Assembly: GCA_963575745.1 (NCBI GenBank)
Contig: CAUYUJ010020568.1
Location: 10,001-49,154 of the forward strand
Reading direction: 5' to 3'
DNA length: 39,154 nt
DNA from: Prorocentrum cordatum
Taxonomy: Eukaryota; Sar; Dinophyceae; Prorocentrales; Prorocentraceae
Shown here: piece after piece, positions 1 through 10,664 of the stretch
How positions within the stretch are numbered: the stretch's first letter is position 1
How the letters are laid out: the number at the start of each line of letters is the position of its first letter
Made by a program: the position numbers and the translations under genes
Notes under the pieces: generated by a model
Seen by the model: only the letters and a program-made list of their open reading frames with translations
What the model was told of the DNA's origin: nothing
Database searches by the model: none

Positions 1-186
1 CTAACCCGAATCTCTCCTGATCTTCATGCCGTGACCCCCCAAGTTAGCTCAAACCTGAAAGAACACATGCCACGAGTCAGCGCCGGACAGCCGGGACCCC
101 CCAGATTAGCTCAAACGTGCGCTCGGAATGCCCTTGGCACGACGGCCTGGGCGGAGCCTGGGTGGGAGTCCCGTGTAAAACTGATA
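1..186 (+). repeat. Partial copies of the 63-bp repeat family
   Basis: The start of the window carries the same units found again at 3411-3990: a block reading like gtgaccccccaagttagctc, then a block with agcgccgg, then the about 45-bp box ggcctgggcggagcctgggt near 143. The box is followed by the same cccgtgtaaaactgat end as at 3673-3717 and 3928-3970. The array is cut by the window edge, so its true length is unknown. Open frames run through it only because 63 is a multiple of three; I see no protein. Confidence 0.8.
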
Positions 187-553
187 ATTACCAAAGGCGT
201 TGAAAACCGCGGAGGGGAGGGAGGAAAAAAGAGAAGGAAAGGACGGAGAGGGAAGGCTCGGAGGCCCTTGGAGGGGGGGATGTGCCCATCCGAGGGAACG
301 GTGCACCCCCTCTCCCCGTCGTGAAAACGAGGCACCAGCCGTGGCAGCGACCCCCCCCTATCCCCCTCCGCGACCTGAGTAGACCACCCAGGCCGGCGGA
401 GGACGTCATAGCGGGCGGGGGTTCTGACTTCGATGAAAGAAGAAAAAGGAGAGCGGGAGGCAAGGATCAGGCAGATGAAAGCCCTTTTTGGCTTTACCTG
501 GCGTGTGGGCATGCCCTTTTTGGCTTGTGCGGGAGCAAACCCGCGCGGTCGGC

Positions 554-986
554 CGGCCTACACTTGGCTCCGGGCATTCAAAATGTTGCCCGGGAATGGA
601 ATTCTGGGAACTCGAAGAGCACGAAGTGGCCTACAGTTGGCTGCGAGCATTCAAAATGTTTCCCGGGCATGGAGTTCAGGGAAGTCGAAGAGCAGTGACC
701 TACAGTTGGCTCCAGGCATCCAGAATGTGGCCCGGGAATGGAGCTCTGGGAACTCGAATAGCACGAAGTGGCCTACAGCTGGCTCCGGGCATCCAAAATG
801 TGACCCGCGAATGGAGTTCTGGGAACTCGAAGAGCACGAAGTGGCCTACAATTGGTTCCGGGCATCCAAAATGTGGCTCGGGAATCAGTTCCGGGAAGTC
901 GGAAAGCACGAAGTGGCCTACAGTTGGCTCCGGGCATTCAAAATGTGGCCCGGGAATGGAGTTCTGGAAGATCGAAAAGCACGAAG
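554..986 (+). repeat. 73-bp tandem repeat, six copies
   Basis: Six consecutive units start at about 554, 627, 696, 769, 842 and 914. Each contains a tggcctacagttggct-like start, ggcatycaaaatgtgg in the middle and a gaactcgaagagcacgaag-like end. Units are 69-73 bp and differ by scattered substitutions and small deletions, so this is an aged satellite rather than a fresh expansion. Overlapping open frames in several phases have no protein character. Confidence 0.9.
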
Positions 987-1489
987 TGTGTGACTGTTTG
1001 CTTCAAACGAGCCCGGCCCTCGCCCGGTTCTGCTCCCCGGATCCCGCTCAGACCCCCCTGAGTAGTCATGCTGCTCTCTTTTGAGACCACTAGAGACCTA
1101 TCAGCAAACGCTGTTAGGTAACAGCGAAAACCCACCTGCGGGGGGTCTTGAGTGATGTTCAGACAAGGTGTATTCCGTCTTGGAGCCCTCTTCGCCTCGT
1201 CCAGCGAGAACTGGATGGGCGGGCTGTGAACGCGAAGCGTCACGAATCACCCAAGACAGCGCCGAGCAAAAACACTAGAAAAGGATACGAAAGCAATCCA
1301 AACGAACCCGGAATCCATCCCTGAGGACTGTGGCCCACTTCAAAGTTGATTTTTTCCTCCGGACGCAGACGAGACCATCCCCGAGCCACCCTCCGCCGCA
1401 CTCGAACGTCGGAAATAGAAACACCTCCGACAAACTCACAACGTTTCACACAGCCGAGGCCAAGAACTGCTTCCAGCCTCCTTGCGGGC
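987..1489. other. No gene recognised
   Basis: This is mixed-composition DNA between the 73-bp array and the pyrimidine-rich block. I see no coding signature, RNA gene or clear repeat. Confidence 0.6.
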
Positions 1490-3155
1490 TGAATCCGCCC
1501 CCATTCTGTCCTTTCCCTCCTCCACTTCATGGTCCATCAACCTCTTCGTCTTCACAATGCCTGCATCCTTCCAGCCGCGACCTCGACCTTCAAAACAAAG
1601 AGAAATGACTACCTTTATACATCGTTGCCCTCCTCCTGCCCATCACTAGATCCAGCCATCCTCCCCACTCCGACTTCGTCCCTGTATCATCCTCCTCTGC
1701 CCCCTCCCTTCCGATCTCCTCCTCCTCTTCATCGTACTCCTCCTCCTCCTCTTCCTCATCCGTCGCCTCTTCCAGCTCGTCACTCTTGGCTTCGTTTTCT
1801 CCAGTCCCGCTGGCACCGGAATCAAACACCACACGAAAAAATCACCGAAGCTAACCTGCGACTTCTTCCTCATGCCCCGGACGAGACATTCCCACATCCT
1901 CCTGCGCTCACTCCCTTCCGATGTCCCTTTCCTGCTCCTCAACCTCAACCTCCCCCTCCTCCTCCTCCTCGTCCTCCTCCTGGTCCTCCTCCTCCTTTTC
2001 CTCTTCTTCCTATTCCTCCTGCTCCTCACCCCCATGTGGCTACATTGCCTCTATCCTCCTTCGGCCCCAGAGTTAGACTTCACACACAAACGCGCCCAAA
2101 GTGAACTTCCGACTTTCCCCCCCGGCCCCGGACGAGAACCTCCTCCAAACACCTTCCGCCACGTTCGCAGGGCGCCATGTCGGCTCTGGCCGTCAGCTCC
2201 TGCCCACCACCCTCCGCCTCCCAGGGCGGGGCCCGTCCCCATCCAGTTTAAGTATCAAAATGCGCACCTACAGTTGCCCACACATAATGCTGACGATATT
2301 CCTCCGGCCCTGGCCGCGAGAACACTCCACTCACCCCAAGCCTTACGATCCCGTCCTTGTCCTCTCCTCAACCTCCTCCAACTCCTGTTCCTGCCCATGA
2401 GTCCCTGCAGCCACTTTCCGCCTACCCATGGAAACTCCATATTATTTCGTAACCGCTGTCATCACTGCTTACATACTCTGTCAGCCCCTGAACCAGAAAC
2501 ATCATTTGCAAAACATCCAGCTCCGACATGCGGTTTTGTTGTTTGGCCCTGGCCGAGAACTTCCCCAGCCACCCTCCACGGCAGTCCACTTCGCACGTAT
2601 AAACACCTTCGACCAACTTAGAACGTTAGACAGCAGCCCTGGCCGAGATCTCCTTCCGACCTCCCTCCGCATCCCGAACCTGCCCCCGTTCTGTCTTCCT
2701 CCTCCTCCTCCTCCACCTCCTCCGCCGTGAACAGCTTCGCCTTCAGAATCCTTGTATCCTTCCAGCCGCGACTTCGATCTTCACAAGAAACAAAAAACAA
2801 ACACAACCTCGAACCCTCGAGACGGGCATTGGCCACGAGCTCCCTCCACCAACTCTTCCCCTTCCAATGCCGTCTTTGCGGGCGTCGCCCCCACTCCTCC
2901 ACCTCCTCCTCCTCCTCCTCCTCCTCCTCCTCCTCCTCATTCTCCTCCTCTTCCTATCCCTCCTCCTGCCGATCTCTCGATCCCACCATCCTCCGCCGTC
3001 CGACTTCGTCTCCGTATAATCCCCCTCTGCCCCCTACCTTGCGATGTCCTCCTCCTCTTCCTCCTCCTCCGCCTCCTCGACCTCGTCCCTCTAGGCTTCG
3101 TTTTCCGCAGCCTCCTCCGGCACCGGAGTGACACGCCACATGCAAAAAACTCCGA
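1490..3155 (+). repeat. Pyrimidine-rich block with a diverged duplication
   Basis: The plus strand is dominated by TCC/CCT runs, the longest near 2895-2945. Within it, 1490-1845 and about 2685-3155 are diverged copies in the same order. Both share ccgccccc(a/g)ttctgtc, then tccttccagccgcgac, then a block with tccgacttcgtc and ctctgccccct, then ggcttcgttttc followed by ggcaccgga. The second copy holds extra TCC expansion and an insertion. Long proline- or arginine-rich frames here are by-products of composition. Confidence 0.7.
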
Positions 3156-3410
3156 GCCACGGTCCCTGGGGCCAGAAGCACGCTCAGTTGGCAGCGCGCG
3201 CACGGAGCTCGTCAAAGATGCATGCGTTTGTTAACGCTCCCGGGGCGAGCCAAAGGAGCCAGTGATCGCTCTGTTGGGGAAGCCTGGGAACCCGTTGCCA
3301 CAGCTGGACTCGCCGAGGGCCGAGGCAGAGCACAATGGAACCCCGAGGGCCCATGGCTGGGCGGAGCCTGGGTGGGAGTGCCGCGTCCTGCTCACACAGA
3401 ACCGATTCTT
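3156..3410. other. Spacer before the 63-bp array
   Basis: GC-rich sequence. Its end (about 3348-3388) is a diverged copy of the gggcggagcctgggtgggag box that recurs in the neighbouring array. No gene is seen. Confidence 0.55.
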
Positions 3411-3990
3411 CGAGCCAGCGCCAGGGCAGCTGTGACCCCCCAGGTAAGCTCAAGCGCAAAAGAATATATTCTACGAGCCAGCGCCGGGGCAGCCGTGACC
3501 TCCCAGATTAGCTCAAGCACGAAAGAACATGTTCTACGAGCCAGCGCCGGGGCAGCCGTGACCCCCCAAGTTAGCTCAAACGTAAAAGAACACATGCTAC
3601 GAACCAGCGCCGGGGCAGCCGTGACCCCTCAGATTAGCTGCAGCTTGTGCTCGGAATGCCCCTGGAACGACGGCCTGGGCGGAGCCTGGGTGGGAATCCC
3701 GTGTAAAACTGATACAGAACCGATTCTACGAGCCAGCGCCGGGGCAGCCTTGACCCCCCAGGTTAGCTCAAGCACGAAAAAACGTATTCTACGAGCCAGC
3801 GCCGGGGCAGCCCTGACCCCCCAGGTTAGCGCAAACCTGACAGAACACATGCCACGAGCCAGCGCCGGGGCAGCCGTGACCCCCCAAATTAGCTGAAGCT
3901 TGTGCTCGGAGGGGCCCTGGAACGACGGCCTGGGCGGAGCCTGGGTGGGAGTCCCGTGTAAAACTGATGCAGAACCGTTTCTACGAGCGC
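3411..3990 (+). repeat. 63-bp tandem repeat with higher-order structure
   Basis: Units beginning cga(g/a)ccagcgccggggcag start at 3411, 3474, 3537, 3600, 3729, 3792 and 3855, with a truncated start at 3984. Ordinary units are exactly 63 bp. The units starting at 3600 and 3855 are instead extended to about 129 bp by a tail containing cttgtgctcgga, gacggcctgggcggagcctg and cccgtgtaaaactgat. Three or two short units followed by one long unit make a higher-order repeat. A 224-residue frame spans the array but is simply the unit translated repeatedly. Confidence 0.9.
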
Positions 3991-4091
3991 TGGCGACGAG
4001 ACCCCCGAGGTTATCACAACCTGGAACGACGACCTGGGCGAAGCCCGAAGCGGACGATGGCGGCGAAAACGGGGACGGAGAAGAGCCAGCG

Positions 4092-4126
4092 GCCTGTGGT
4101 CTGCTGCTGCGCAGCAGACCACAGGC
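4092..4126. repeat. Perfect 15-bp inverted repeat, 5-nt loop
   Basis: gcctgtggtctgctg (4092-4106) is followed, after ctgcg, by its exact reverse complement at 4112-4126. It would fold into a strong hairpin in DNA or RNA. No adjacent gene suggests a terminator role. Confidence 0.85.
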
Positions 4127-4678
4127 TCCCCTTCGATGGAGGAGGGGAGGAACCCGTGCGGTGGTTGAGCGTTTTTTGGTTCAGTGTCGCTCCCCCCCGA
4201 GACATCCTCACAACTCCAGCGCCTCCGCTGGAGACATCCTCACAACTCCGGCGCCCAGGGGGGAGGGGGGGGGGTCCCCCCCTTTCGCCCCCCCCCCCTC
4301 CCTTTCATGCGCCGGAGAAGGGGAAGGGGAGCCCAAAAAGAAAGGGGGGGGGGCCTTTCCCCCCCCCCCCCTTCACGCGCAAGGGGGGGGGGGAGGGCCC
4401 CCCTTTGTGCCCCCCCCCCTGGATTTTTTATGTTGTCTATCGCTCTTACGGACCTCGGGGGGGGTCCAGGAACTGATTTTGAGCGGATTTGGGCGGGCGA
4501 GCCGGCGACCCCTGAGATCCTGACGTCGTGTTCTGTTTCTCGCACGCGGCGATGTCAGACTGCCTCGGGCCCCGGGGGCCCTCACACATGAATCCGGCTG
4601 GACATGCCGCAGGAAGATGGCGTCGAGGGCTCCGGCCGTGGTCCGAGGGACGCGACGTCGGATCTCAAGGTTCTGATA
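4127..4678. other. Homopolymer-rich spacer
   Basis: At about 4203-4252 a 29-bp unit containing gagacatcctcacaactcc is present twice. From 4256 to 4425 the sequence is mostly runs of G and C 6-10 bases long, which are prone to assembly error. No gene is supported. Confidence 0.6.
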
Positions 4679-4820
4679 GGGGGCCACATGCGAACCCTGC
4701 CCCTACCCCCCACGATTTCTGAGGGGGGGTGGGGGGGGATTACCTCCCGAGCGACGTGAACCCCACCCTCCCCTTGAGAAATCGTGGGGGGGTAGGGGCA
4801 GGGCTCGCGCGTGGCCCCCC
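4679..4820. repeat. Foldback element, about 46-bp arms
   Basis: The left arm (4679-4723) and the reverse complement of the right arm (4774-4820) match over nearly their whole length, sharing ccctgcccctacccccc and acgatttct. The inner G-run (4724-4738) also faces a C-rich stretch (4761-4773), leaving a loop of about 22 nt. It looks like a small foldback or MITE-like insertion, but no target duplication is obvious and no protein is encoded. Confidence 0.8.
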
Positions 4821-5997
4821 GTCCGAGAGAACGAATCCAGCAGCCCCCTCGCTGTGGGTCGGACGACAGGGGGGGCCTGGCAGAAAAGGGGGGCAGCGAA
4901 TCCACTGCATGCAGCTGGCTTCCCCGGCGCCTCCCGGCGCCGAGGGTGCCACTGAATCGGAGAGCGCCCGGCGGCGGCGCCGAGACCAGCTGCAGATGTC
5001 GCAGCCCCCCTTTTGCCCAATGCCCCCCCTCTCGTCCGCCCCGCGAGCCCGACAGCCTCCCAGAAACCTTCAGTCGTGGCTTTCCCCCAGGCTTGCCGGC
5101 CCCCCCCTCCCCTTCCCCGCCGCCCCTCTCCCGCGGGCGGTCCTGGAACTACCAGGGCGACGTCTCGCCCCTTCCGTTCCCCCGCTCAGTTCACCGGCCG
5201 GGGCGCGGGAACGGGTAAGAGCTCCCGGCGGCCCAAACCTCCCCCTTCAAAGAAAAAACAAACAACAGGGCGCAGCAAGGGCCCCCGGCGGCCGAACCCC
5301 TCCCGCAAAACAAAAACCACCGTCGTGGTTTCTCCGCCCTTGCCATCTGTCGGGCGTCCATTCCTCGTGCATTTCTAGGTTTCGGCTCTTCGATGGTCCT
5401 CGCCGAAACAAAAGCGCACACGTCCGAGAGATGCCCAACCGCAACGAGAAGAGGTACAACCCGACCGCAACTTGCGTTGGCGCGCCCTGCGCCGCCGTGG
5501 CCCTGCCTGTCGAGAATCCGCCCCAAATCGCTGTGGTTTTGAACGTGTAGTCAAGGCAGGCGTGTGTGGGGACGACCGAGGCGTTGGTTTCTGACACCGC
5601 GCGGAACGATCAACCTTCAACGATCTTGGCTTTCCATCAGCGCAGATCAATACATATCGGCCAGCTCTGGGCCTGGGCCACCAGCGGCATTCAGCCTTGA
5701 ACGCTCGTGTTGGGGTCGCAGCCGCGTCGACACGGCACGAACGTGCCGCATGGCGAGAACAGGCGTGAATCCCTTTGCCCTCGCAGCGGCGCACCAAAAC
5801 CTCGTCCATGGAGGCCTTCGCGGCTGAGGGCTTGACCCCGCCCCCCCGTCCTCCACCCTCCCACCCCCCCGATACCTGTCCTGGAACCACCAGGGCGCCG
5901 TTTCGTCCACGCCGTTACCGCTGAAGTGCCAGACGCGCACCTGGCGGCCCGCGGGTGCGTCGTCAGCGCGCTCCGCCGATCAGGAAGCCCGGCGGTT
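4821..5997. other. GC-rich region, no gene recognised
   Basis: Several frames of 100-270 codons are open on both strands, but they overlap one another in GC-rich sequence and none shows a recognisable domain, start context or compositional bias of a protein. I see no convincing intron boundaries. A divergent, intron-split exon cannot be excluded. Confidence 0.5.
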
Positions 5998-6015
5998 CCC
6001 GATCCCGCTCAGCCC

Positions 6016-6094
<79 letters not shown>

Positions 6095-6580
6095 CGGATG
6101 AGGATGGTAATGATGATGATGCTGCTGATGATGATGATGATGATGATGATGATGACCATCATCATCATCACCACCACAATCATCATATTCATCCTCGCCA
6201 TCCTCATCTTCATCAGCATCATGATCAACGTCACAATCATCATCAACACCCGCGTCAACAACGTCATCGCCAGCATCACCCGCCTCATCACCATTATGGG
6301 CATCATGGTCATTATGACCACCATGCTCATCATCATCATCATCATCACCACCAATACCGCCATCAAATGCAACATTCGCACCAGCAAAACCACCATCACC
6401 TTCGATTCATCATCAGCATCGACAGCTGCATTTTCATCAGCAGAACCACCAGTATCGCCAGCATCATCAGCATTTTCTTCCTCTTCCTCATTACCAGCAT
6501 CATCATCATCATCACCATCATCAACACCACAACTCGAATCAACATCGTTGTCATCGTCATCATCACCATCATCATAATCG
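5998..6580 (+). repeat. (GAT)n/(CAT)n microsatellite
   Basis: A near-perfect GAT run (6016-6093) passes into about 480 bp of interrupted GAT, CAT and CAC triplets. Its translations are poly-Asp, poly-His, poly-Met or poly-Ile depending on frame, and none is credible as a protein. It ends directly against the direct repeat at 6583. Confidence 0.95.
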
Positions 6581-6582
6581 TT

Positions 6583-6784
6583 TCGGTTCCTCTGGGCGTG
6601 TAGTGTCTGGAACCAGTCGCTCCTGCCTCACCCGCAGGTGCTGCGACACGCGGCGGGGTGCAACACTCGCCACAATTCACTGCGAGGTCCATGCTAGTGC
6701 TCCACACAAGAGTGGTCGGCTCCCCGCCTGTGCCCACGTAAACGTTGATTACTCTTCGGCGCCCACGCGACCATAAGTCATCAC
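6583..6784 (-). repeat. Direct repeat copy 1, coding-like on minus
   Basis: About 200 bp closely similar to 8037-8242. The minus-strand frame through both copies stays open and translates to related peptides: GTGGEPTTL, then DLAV.CGE.C, then TPPR.AAPA, then RHY.PRGTE. Shared frame and shared residues suggest a duplicated exon or gene piece, but no complete gene, start or domain can be shown. The left edge abuts a trinucleotide array. Confidence 0.6.
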
Positions 6785-7018
6785 ATTCCTGCACCTGTTC
6801 CGGCTGTCTGGCGACGGCGGTGGAGCGATTCACGCTTACGTTCACGTCCACCTGCATCTTCCCTTCGGGTTCCATGTGTCCCTCGTGCGCTGGCGGCATC
6901 GGCGCCGGGCAATCGATGGGCTCGGCCTGCCCATCTGGTGCCACTGCAACCGCTCCCCCTTCGACGTGTATGTGGTGTTCGACATCCGCCCCGCTCGTGG
7001 CGGCCCCTAGCTGCGGCG

Positions 7019-7880
7019 CTGGGCGGCCCACTTCTGGCGGCGGCTCCTGCGGAAACGGCTCCCACGGCGGCGGCTCCCACGGCGGCTGCCGAAACGGCGG
7101 CTCCCACGGAAACGGCTACCAAGGAGGCGGCTCCCAAAGCGGCGGTTCCCATGGAAACGGCCCCCATGGCGGCGGTTCCCCCGGAGGTGGCTCCCACGGC
7201 GGCGCTTCCCACCACGGCGGCTCACACGGCGGCGGCTCCCACGGAAACGGTTCCCACGGCGGCGGCCCCCGCGGAGGTGGCTCCCATGGTGGTGGTGAAG
7301 GCGGCTTCCACGGCGGCAGCTCCCACCGCGGCGACTCCTCAGGGCGGGCCCCCCGTAGCTGCCACCGCGGCTACCGTGGGGGTAGCTCCCACGGCCACAA
7401 CTCCCACGACGGCGGGTTTTACACCAACTCTCACGGCGGCGGATTTCACGGAGGCGGGCCCCACGGCGGCGGCTCCCACGGCGGTTCCCGAAGCGGCGGC
7501 TCCCACTGCGGTTCCCGCGGCGGCAGCTCCCACAGAGGCGGCTCCCAAAGCGGCGGCCCCCACAGCGGCGGCCCCCACGGCGGTTCCCATGGCGGCGGCT
7601 CCCGCGGAGGCGGCTCCCGCGGCGGTGGCTCCCTCGGAGGCGGCCCCACGGCGGCGGCGGCTCCCGTTCAGGCGGGTGCCACGACGGCGGTTGCATAGGG
7701 CTGGTTTCTTAAGGCGGCGGCCCCCAAAGCGGTTCCCGAGGAGGCGATTGCCACGGCGGCGGCCCCTACGCAAGCTACGCGCGGCGGCTCCCGCGCAGGC
7801 GGCTCCGACGCACCCACGGGCGTTTCATGCGGCGGCGGTTTCCGCGCGGCGGCTCCCACGCAGGCGGCCCCCGCGCACGG
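7019..7880. repeat. GGCGGCTCCCACGGC-type 15-bp minisatellite
   Basis: Imperfect 12-18-bp units built on ggcggctcccacgg repeat for about 660 bp and then decay toward 7880. Plus-strand translation gives Gly/Ser/His repeats, the next frame Ala/Pro/Thr repeats and the minus strand Arg/Gly repeats. All are open because the unit is a multiple of three. It could be low-complexity coding sequence, but no flanking domain supports that. Confidence 0.85.
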
Positions 7881-8036
7881 CGAATCCGTCGCTGGCGAAG
7901 CGCACAGCGACCATGGACGAACTGCACGACGACCAGAAGGCGCTCGACCAGTCGGAGGAACCGCGGCTCCCTCAGGCGGTGGCACCCTCGCGGCGGTTCC
8001 CACCTTTGGGCGACGGCGTCCATGGGCTATCATCGC

Positions 8037-8242
8037 TTCGGTTCCTCTGGGCCTGTAGTGCCTGGGACAAGTCGTTCCTGTCTCACTCGCAGGTGCTGCG
8101 GCACGCGGCGGGGTGCAGCAAGACTCGCCGCAATGCACCGCGAGGTCAATGCTGCTGTTGCACGCCAGCGTGGTCGGCTCCCCGCCTGTGCCCACGTGTA
8201 CGTTTAGTGCCCTTCGACACCCACGCGACTATAAATCATTAC
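8037..8242 (-). repeat. Direct repeat copy 2, coding-like on minus
   Basis: The partner of 6583-6784, in the same orientation, with roughly 80% identity by eye. It shares gtggtcggctccccgcctgtg and a recurring ccacgcgac(c/t)ataa end. On the minus strand it translates to a peptide beginning near GTGGEPTTLACNSS. Its right side runs into the long CAT array, mirroring copy 1, whose left side adjoins the GAT/CAT array. Confidence 0.6.
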
Positions 8243-8261
8243 AAAAAGTGTACCCATCGTA

Positions 8262-8331
<70 letters not shown>

Positions 8332-8342
8332 GCATCATCATC

Positions 8343-8374
<32 letters not shown>

Positions 8375-8409
8375 CATCAACCTCATCATCATCATCTTCT
8401 TCATCATCT

Positions 8410-8440
<31 letters not shown>

Positions 8441-9024
8441 CATCCTCATCCTCATCCTCATCCTCATCCTCATCATCATAATCATCATCATTTTCATAAT
8501 CATCGTCATCAGCATCATCATCATCATCATCAGCATCATCAGCAGCAGCAGCACCATCACCATCATCATCATCATCACCATCGTCATCATGAACATAGCC
8601 TTCCTCATCCTCATCACCATCATCACCGTCATCATCACCATGATTAACATCGTCGTCATCATCATACCACAATCACCATCATCATGACCGTCCCTATCAG
8701 CATCATCATCATCATCAGCATCATCATCGTCGTCATCATCATTATCATCATCACAAGCATCATCGTCCTCATCATCATCATCGTCGTCATCGCCATCGTC
8801 ATCGTCATCATCATCGGCGGCACCATCATCATCATCATCATCATCATCACCATCATCGTAATCGCCATGGTCATCGTCATCGTCATCACCATCGCCATCA
8901 TCATCATCACCATCAACACCAGCATTAGCATCAACATCAACACCAACATCAACAGCATCATCATCATCAGCAGCATCATCATCATCAGCAGCACCATCAC
9001 CATCACCATCACCATCACCATCAC

Positions 9025-9076
<52 letters not shown>

Positions 9077-9095
9077 GGCAGCAGCAGCAGCAGTA
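8262..9095 (+). repeat. (CAT)n microsatellite array
   Basis: About 830 bp of CAT/ATC triplets with interruptions such as cag, cgt and cct, including a nearly pure run at 8262-8330 and another at 9000-9075. Translated frames give poly-Ser, poly-His, poly-Asp or poly-Met and are not credible proteins. Confidence 0.95.
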
Positions 9096-9130
9096 GCTGC
9101 ATCCCAGCCAGGCCAGGAGGACTCACTGGA

Positions 9131-9296
9131 TCGAGCGCCTGGTTGAATGCGCCGATCCTCCTCCGCTTGATCCGCCAGTGCAAGCCTGTGCTTGCGCGGC
9201 GAGCGGGAGCTGTTCAAGCGCGGGCGTGGCAAGACATACTACATCGATGCAACGTGTGACGAGAACAAGCGACCAAGAAAACCGTAAAAGCCTCCT
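9131..9296 (+). pseudogene. Broken coding fragment with LCLRGE motif
   Basis: The plus strand reads SSAWLNAPILLRLIRQCK in one frame. After a one-base shift near 9186 it continues LCLRGERELFKRGRGKTYY, then IDATCDENKRPRKP and a stop. The mixture of Cys, aromatic and charged residues is protein-like. A related block lies on the opposite strand at about 36838-36945 (VRQCRLCLRGERWL). Two diverged copies in one window suggest a dispersed gene or element fragment. I do not recognise the family; the frame break argues that this copy is dead. Confidence 0.45.
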
Positions 9297-9715
9297 CCAC
9301 CTCGGCTCCCGTAGAGAGTAGAGAAATCGCCCTCGCAACAAGCACCCCAGCAAACGAGACCCTTTGGCACACGCACCTAAGGCTCCCTGAGGAAGGAATC
9401 GAGCAGGGCAGGGCTGCGTATAGTACACGCCCAAGACTGGTCAGCAAACGCAGATGATGGGGGCTCGGTGTGATTTGTCTTCCCTTCTGCTCTGTTCTGT
9501 TCCGCAGCTCAAGAAACACAAGTCTCAGCTGTTAGTGCAGTTGCAAGAACTGAAACAGGCATGGACTTCCGCTCCGAAAACTGAACACGGCGTGTCTATG
9601 AACGTGCCTGCTGCCACGAGTGGTTCATACGTCCATGTTCCTGCTTGAATGCCCCACTGGCCAATGATCCACGCGGATGCTGCGCAACATTCGTCTCGAA
9701 GGCCACCGTCGGTCG
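9297..9715. other. Flank before the retrotransposon, no gene
   Basis: There is a short plus-strand frame at 9454-9648 with a KKHKSQLLVQLQELKQ stretch that could be an exon end, preceded by a pyrimidine-rich ...tccgcag. Evidence is too thin to call a gene. The retrotransposon target site ends this stretch. Confidence 0.45.
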
Positions 9716-9720
9716 GAACC
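9716..9720. repeat. Target-site duplication, left copy
   Basis: GAACC lies directly outside the left LTR and is matched by GAACC directly outside the right LTR at 29029. Five bases is the usual duplication length for Ty1/copia integrases. Confidence 0.85.
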
Positions 9721-9895
9721 TGTGTGAGGGTGAGGAGGACCAATGGACCGACCCCACCCCGAGTGTTCCGTCGGTAGACGATGAGGGACGATGGTTTTAC
9801 CCAACGTACCTCCAACTATCGAGTACCTGTCATCCGAGCCAAGAGGGGCGATGGATATGAGCAAGATAGGAGGAAAGTAGGGGGATTCACACACA
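9721..9895 (-). repeat. 3' LTR, 175 bp
   Basis: It reads TGTGTG...CACACA on both strands, the usual TG...CA termini. I compared it base by base with 28854-29028 and saw no difference. The reading frame that begins with the peptide EVRWVKPSS inside the LTR is also present here but runs out into flanking DNA, so it is not a gene. At 175 bp it is a short LTR for so long an element. Confidence 0.92.
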
Positions 9896-9906
9896 CCCCC
9901 CGTCCC
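9896..9906 (-). other. Polypurine tract
   Basis: On the element's sense strand GGGACGGGGGG lies immediately upstream of the 3' LTR's TGTGTG. Position and purine content (10 of 11) fit the primer site for plus-strand DNA synthesis. This is assigned by position only. Confidence 0.7.
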
Positions 9907-10664
9907 GATCCCGCCCGATGCCCACGCACAAAGGCGAAAGGCACCGAAGCGGGGATCGGGATAGGAGAGTGAATCTCTACTGAACTCCTGTCTGCAATCC
10001 ACTGCTTCAGCCCAGGAAGGAAAGAAAGGGACAGCCAAAACTATGTCGTAAGGTTCGCACCCAACGGCGGCGCTAACCCGCAAACAAAGTTTTACAGCGC
10101 CTGCCGCCGAGATAGAACCCAGGACAGTGCTGTGGGCTGGAGAGAAGTGGAATGGAGAGACTGAGCTCTTATGACACCGACCCAAACGGTCGGTGCCCGA
10201 AGCAACACATGATATGGAAGAAATGTATGAATGTGAAGTCTTCAATCCAATCCAAATCAAAGTAAGATATGTGAACGATTTGGTACGAGGGTGGTGAATC
10301 TTTTATGCAAGTTCCAGATCCAATCTGTACCAGATGCAATCTGTACGTCTTGCCACAGTTCGAGTCTAAAGGATATTTTTGCAATTGTGCATTATGCGAT
10401 TTTTTTTTTTGAATCTATATGAGTAGTATTCTCACAACATGAGGATAGCTGGCACCATAAACTTTCACACTTAGTTGTTGAGTCCATGAAGGGGAAGAAT
10501 CCTTGAAGTGATATACCAATCGGAAAGTAAGTGCGAGCGTCCTCAAAGAATAGATATCAACAAAGAAAACGATAAGATAATAGCGATAGGCGCATCAACA
10601 ATAAGATAAAGTTGGAAGCCATTCAAAATCTTGTGGGCGGCATGGCAACCAGTTTCCTGGTGCA
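9907..10664 (-). other. 3' untranslated region of the element
   Basis: About 760 bp between the stop of the second frame and the polypurine tract. Part of it (about 10200-10620) is clearly more AT-rich than the rest of the window, with a T-run at 10401-10412. No long frame or hairpin-family copy is seen in it. Confidence 0.6.

Noticed and set aside
4729-5550. 273-codon plus-strand frame
   Set aside because: It overlaps the foldback's right arm and GC-rich sequence where all frames are open; no domain seen.
5926-6603. Asp/His-rich 225-codon frame
   Set aside because: Pure translation of the GAT/CAT microsatellite.
6938-8647. 569-codon plus-strand open frame
   Set aside because: It is the Ala/Pro/Thr phase of the 15-bp minisatellite joined to poly-His from the CAT array. 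No domain, and other phases are equally open.
9454-9648. Possible exon with KKHKSQLLVQLQELKQ after a pyrimidine-rich AG
   Set aside because: A single short segment without partner exon, domain or clear boundaries.
9525-9815. Short minus frame starting with the same peptide as the LTR frame
   Set aside because: It is the 3' LTR's copy of the LTR reading frame continuing into flanking DNA, with no ATG; not a gene.
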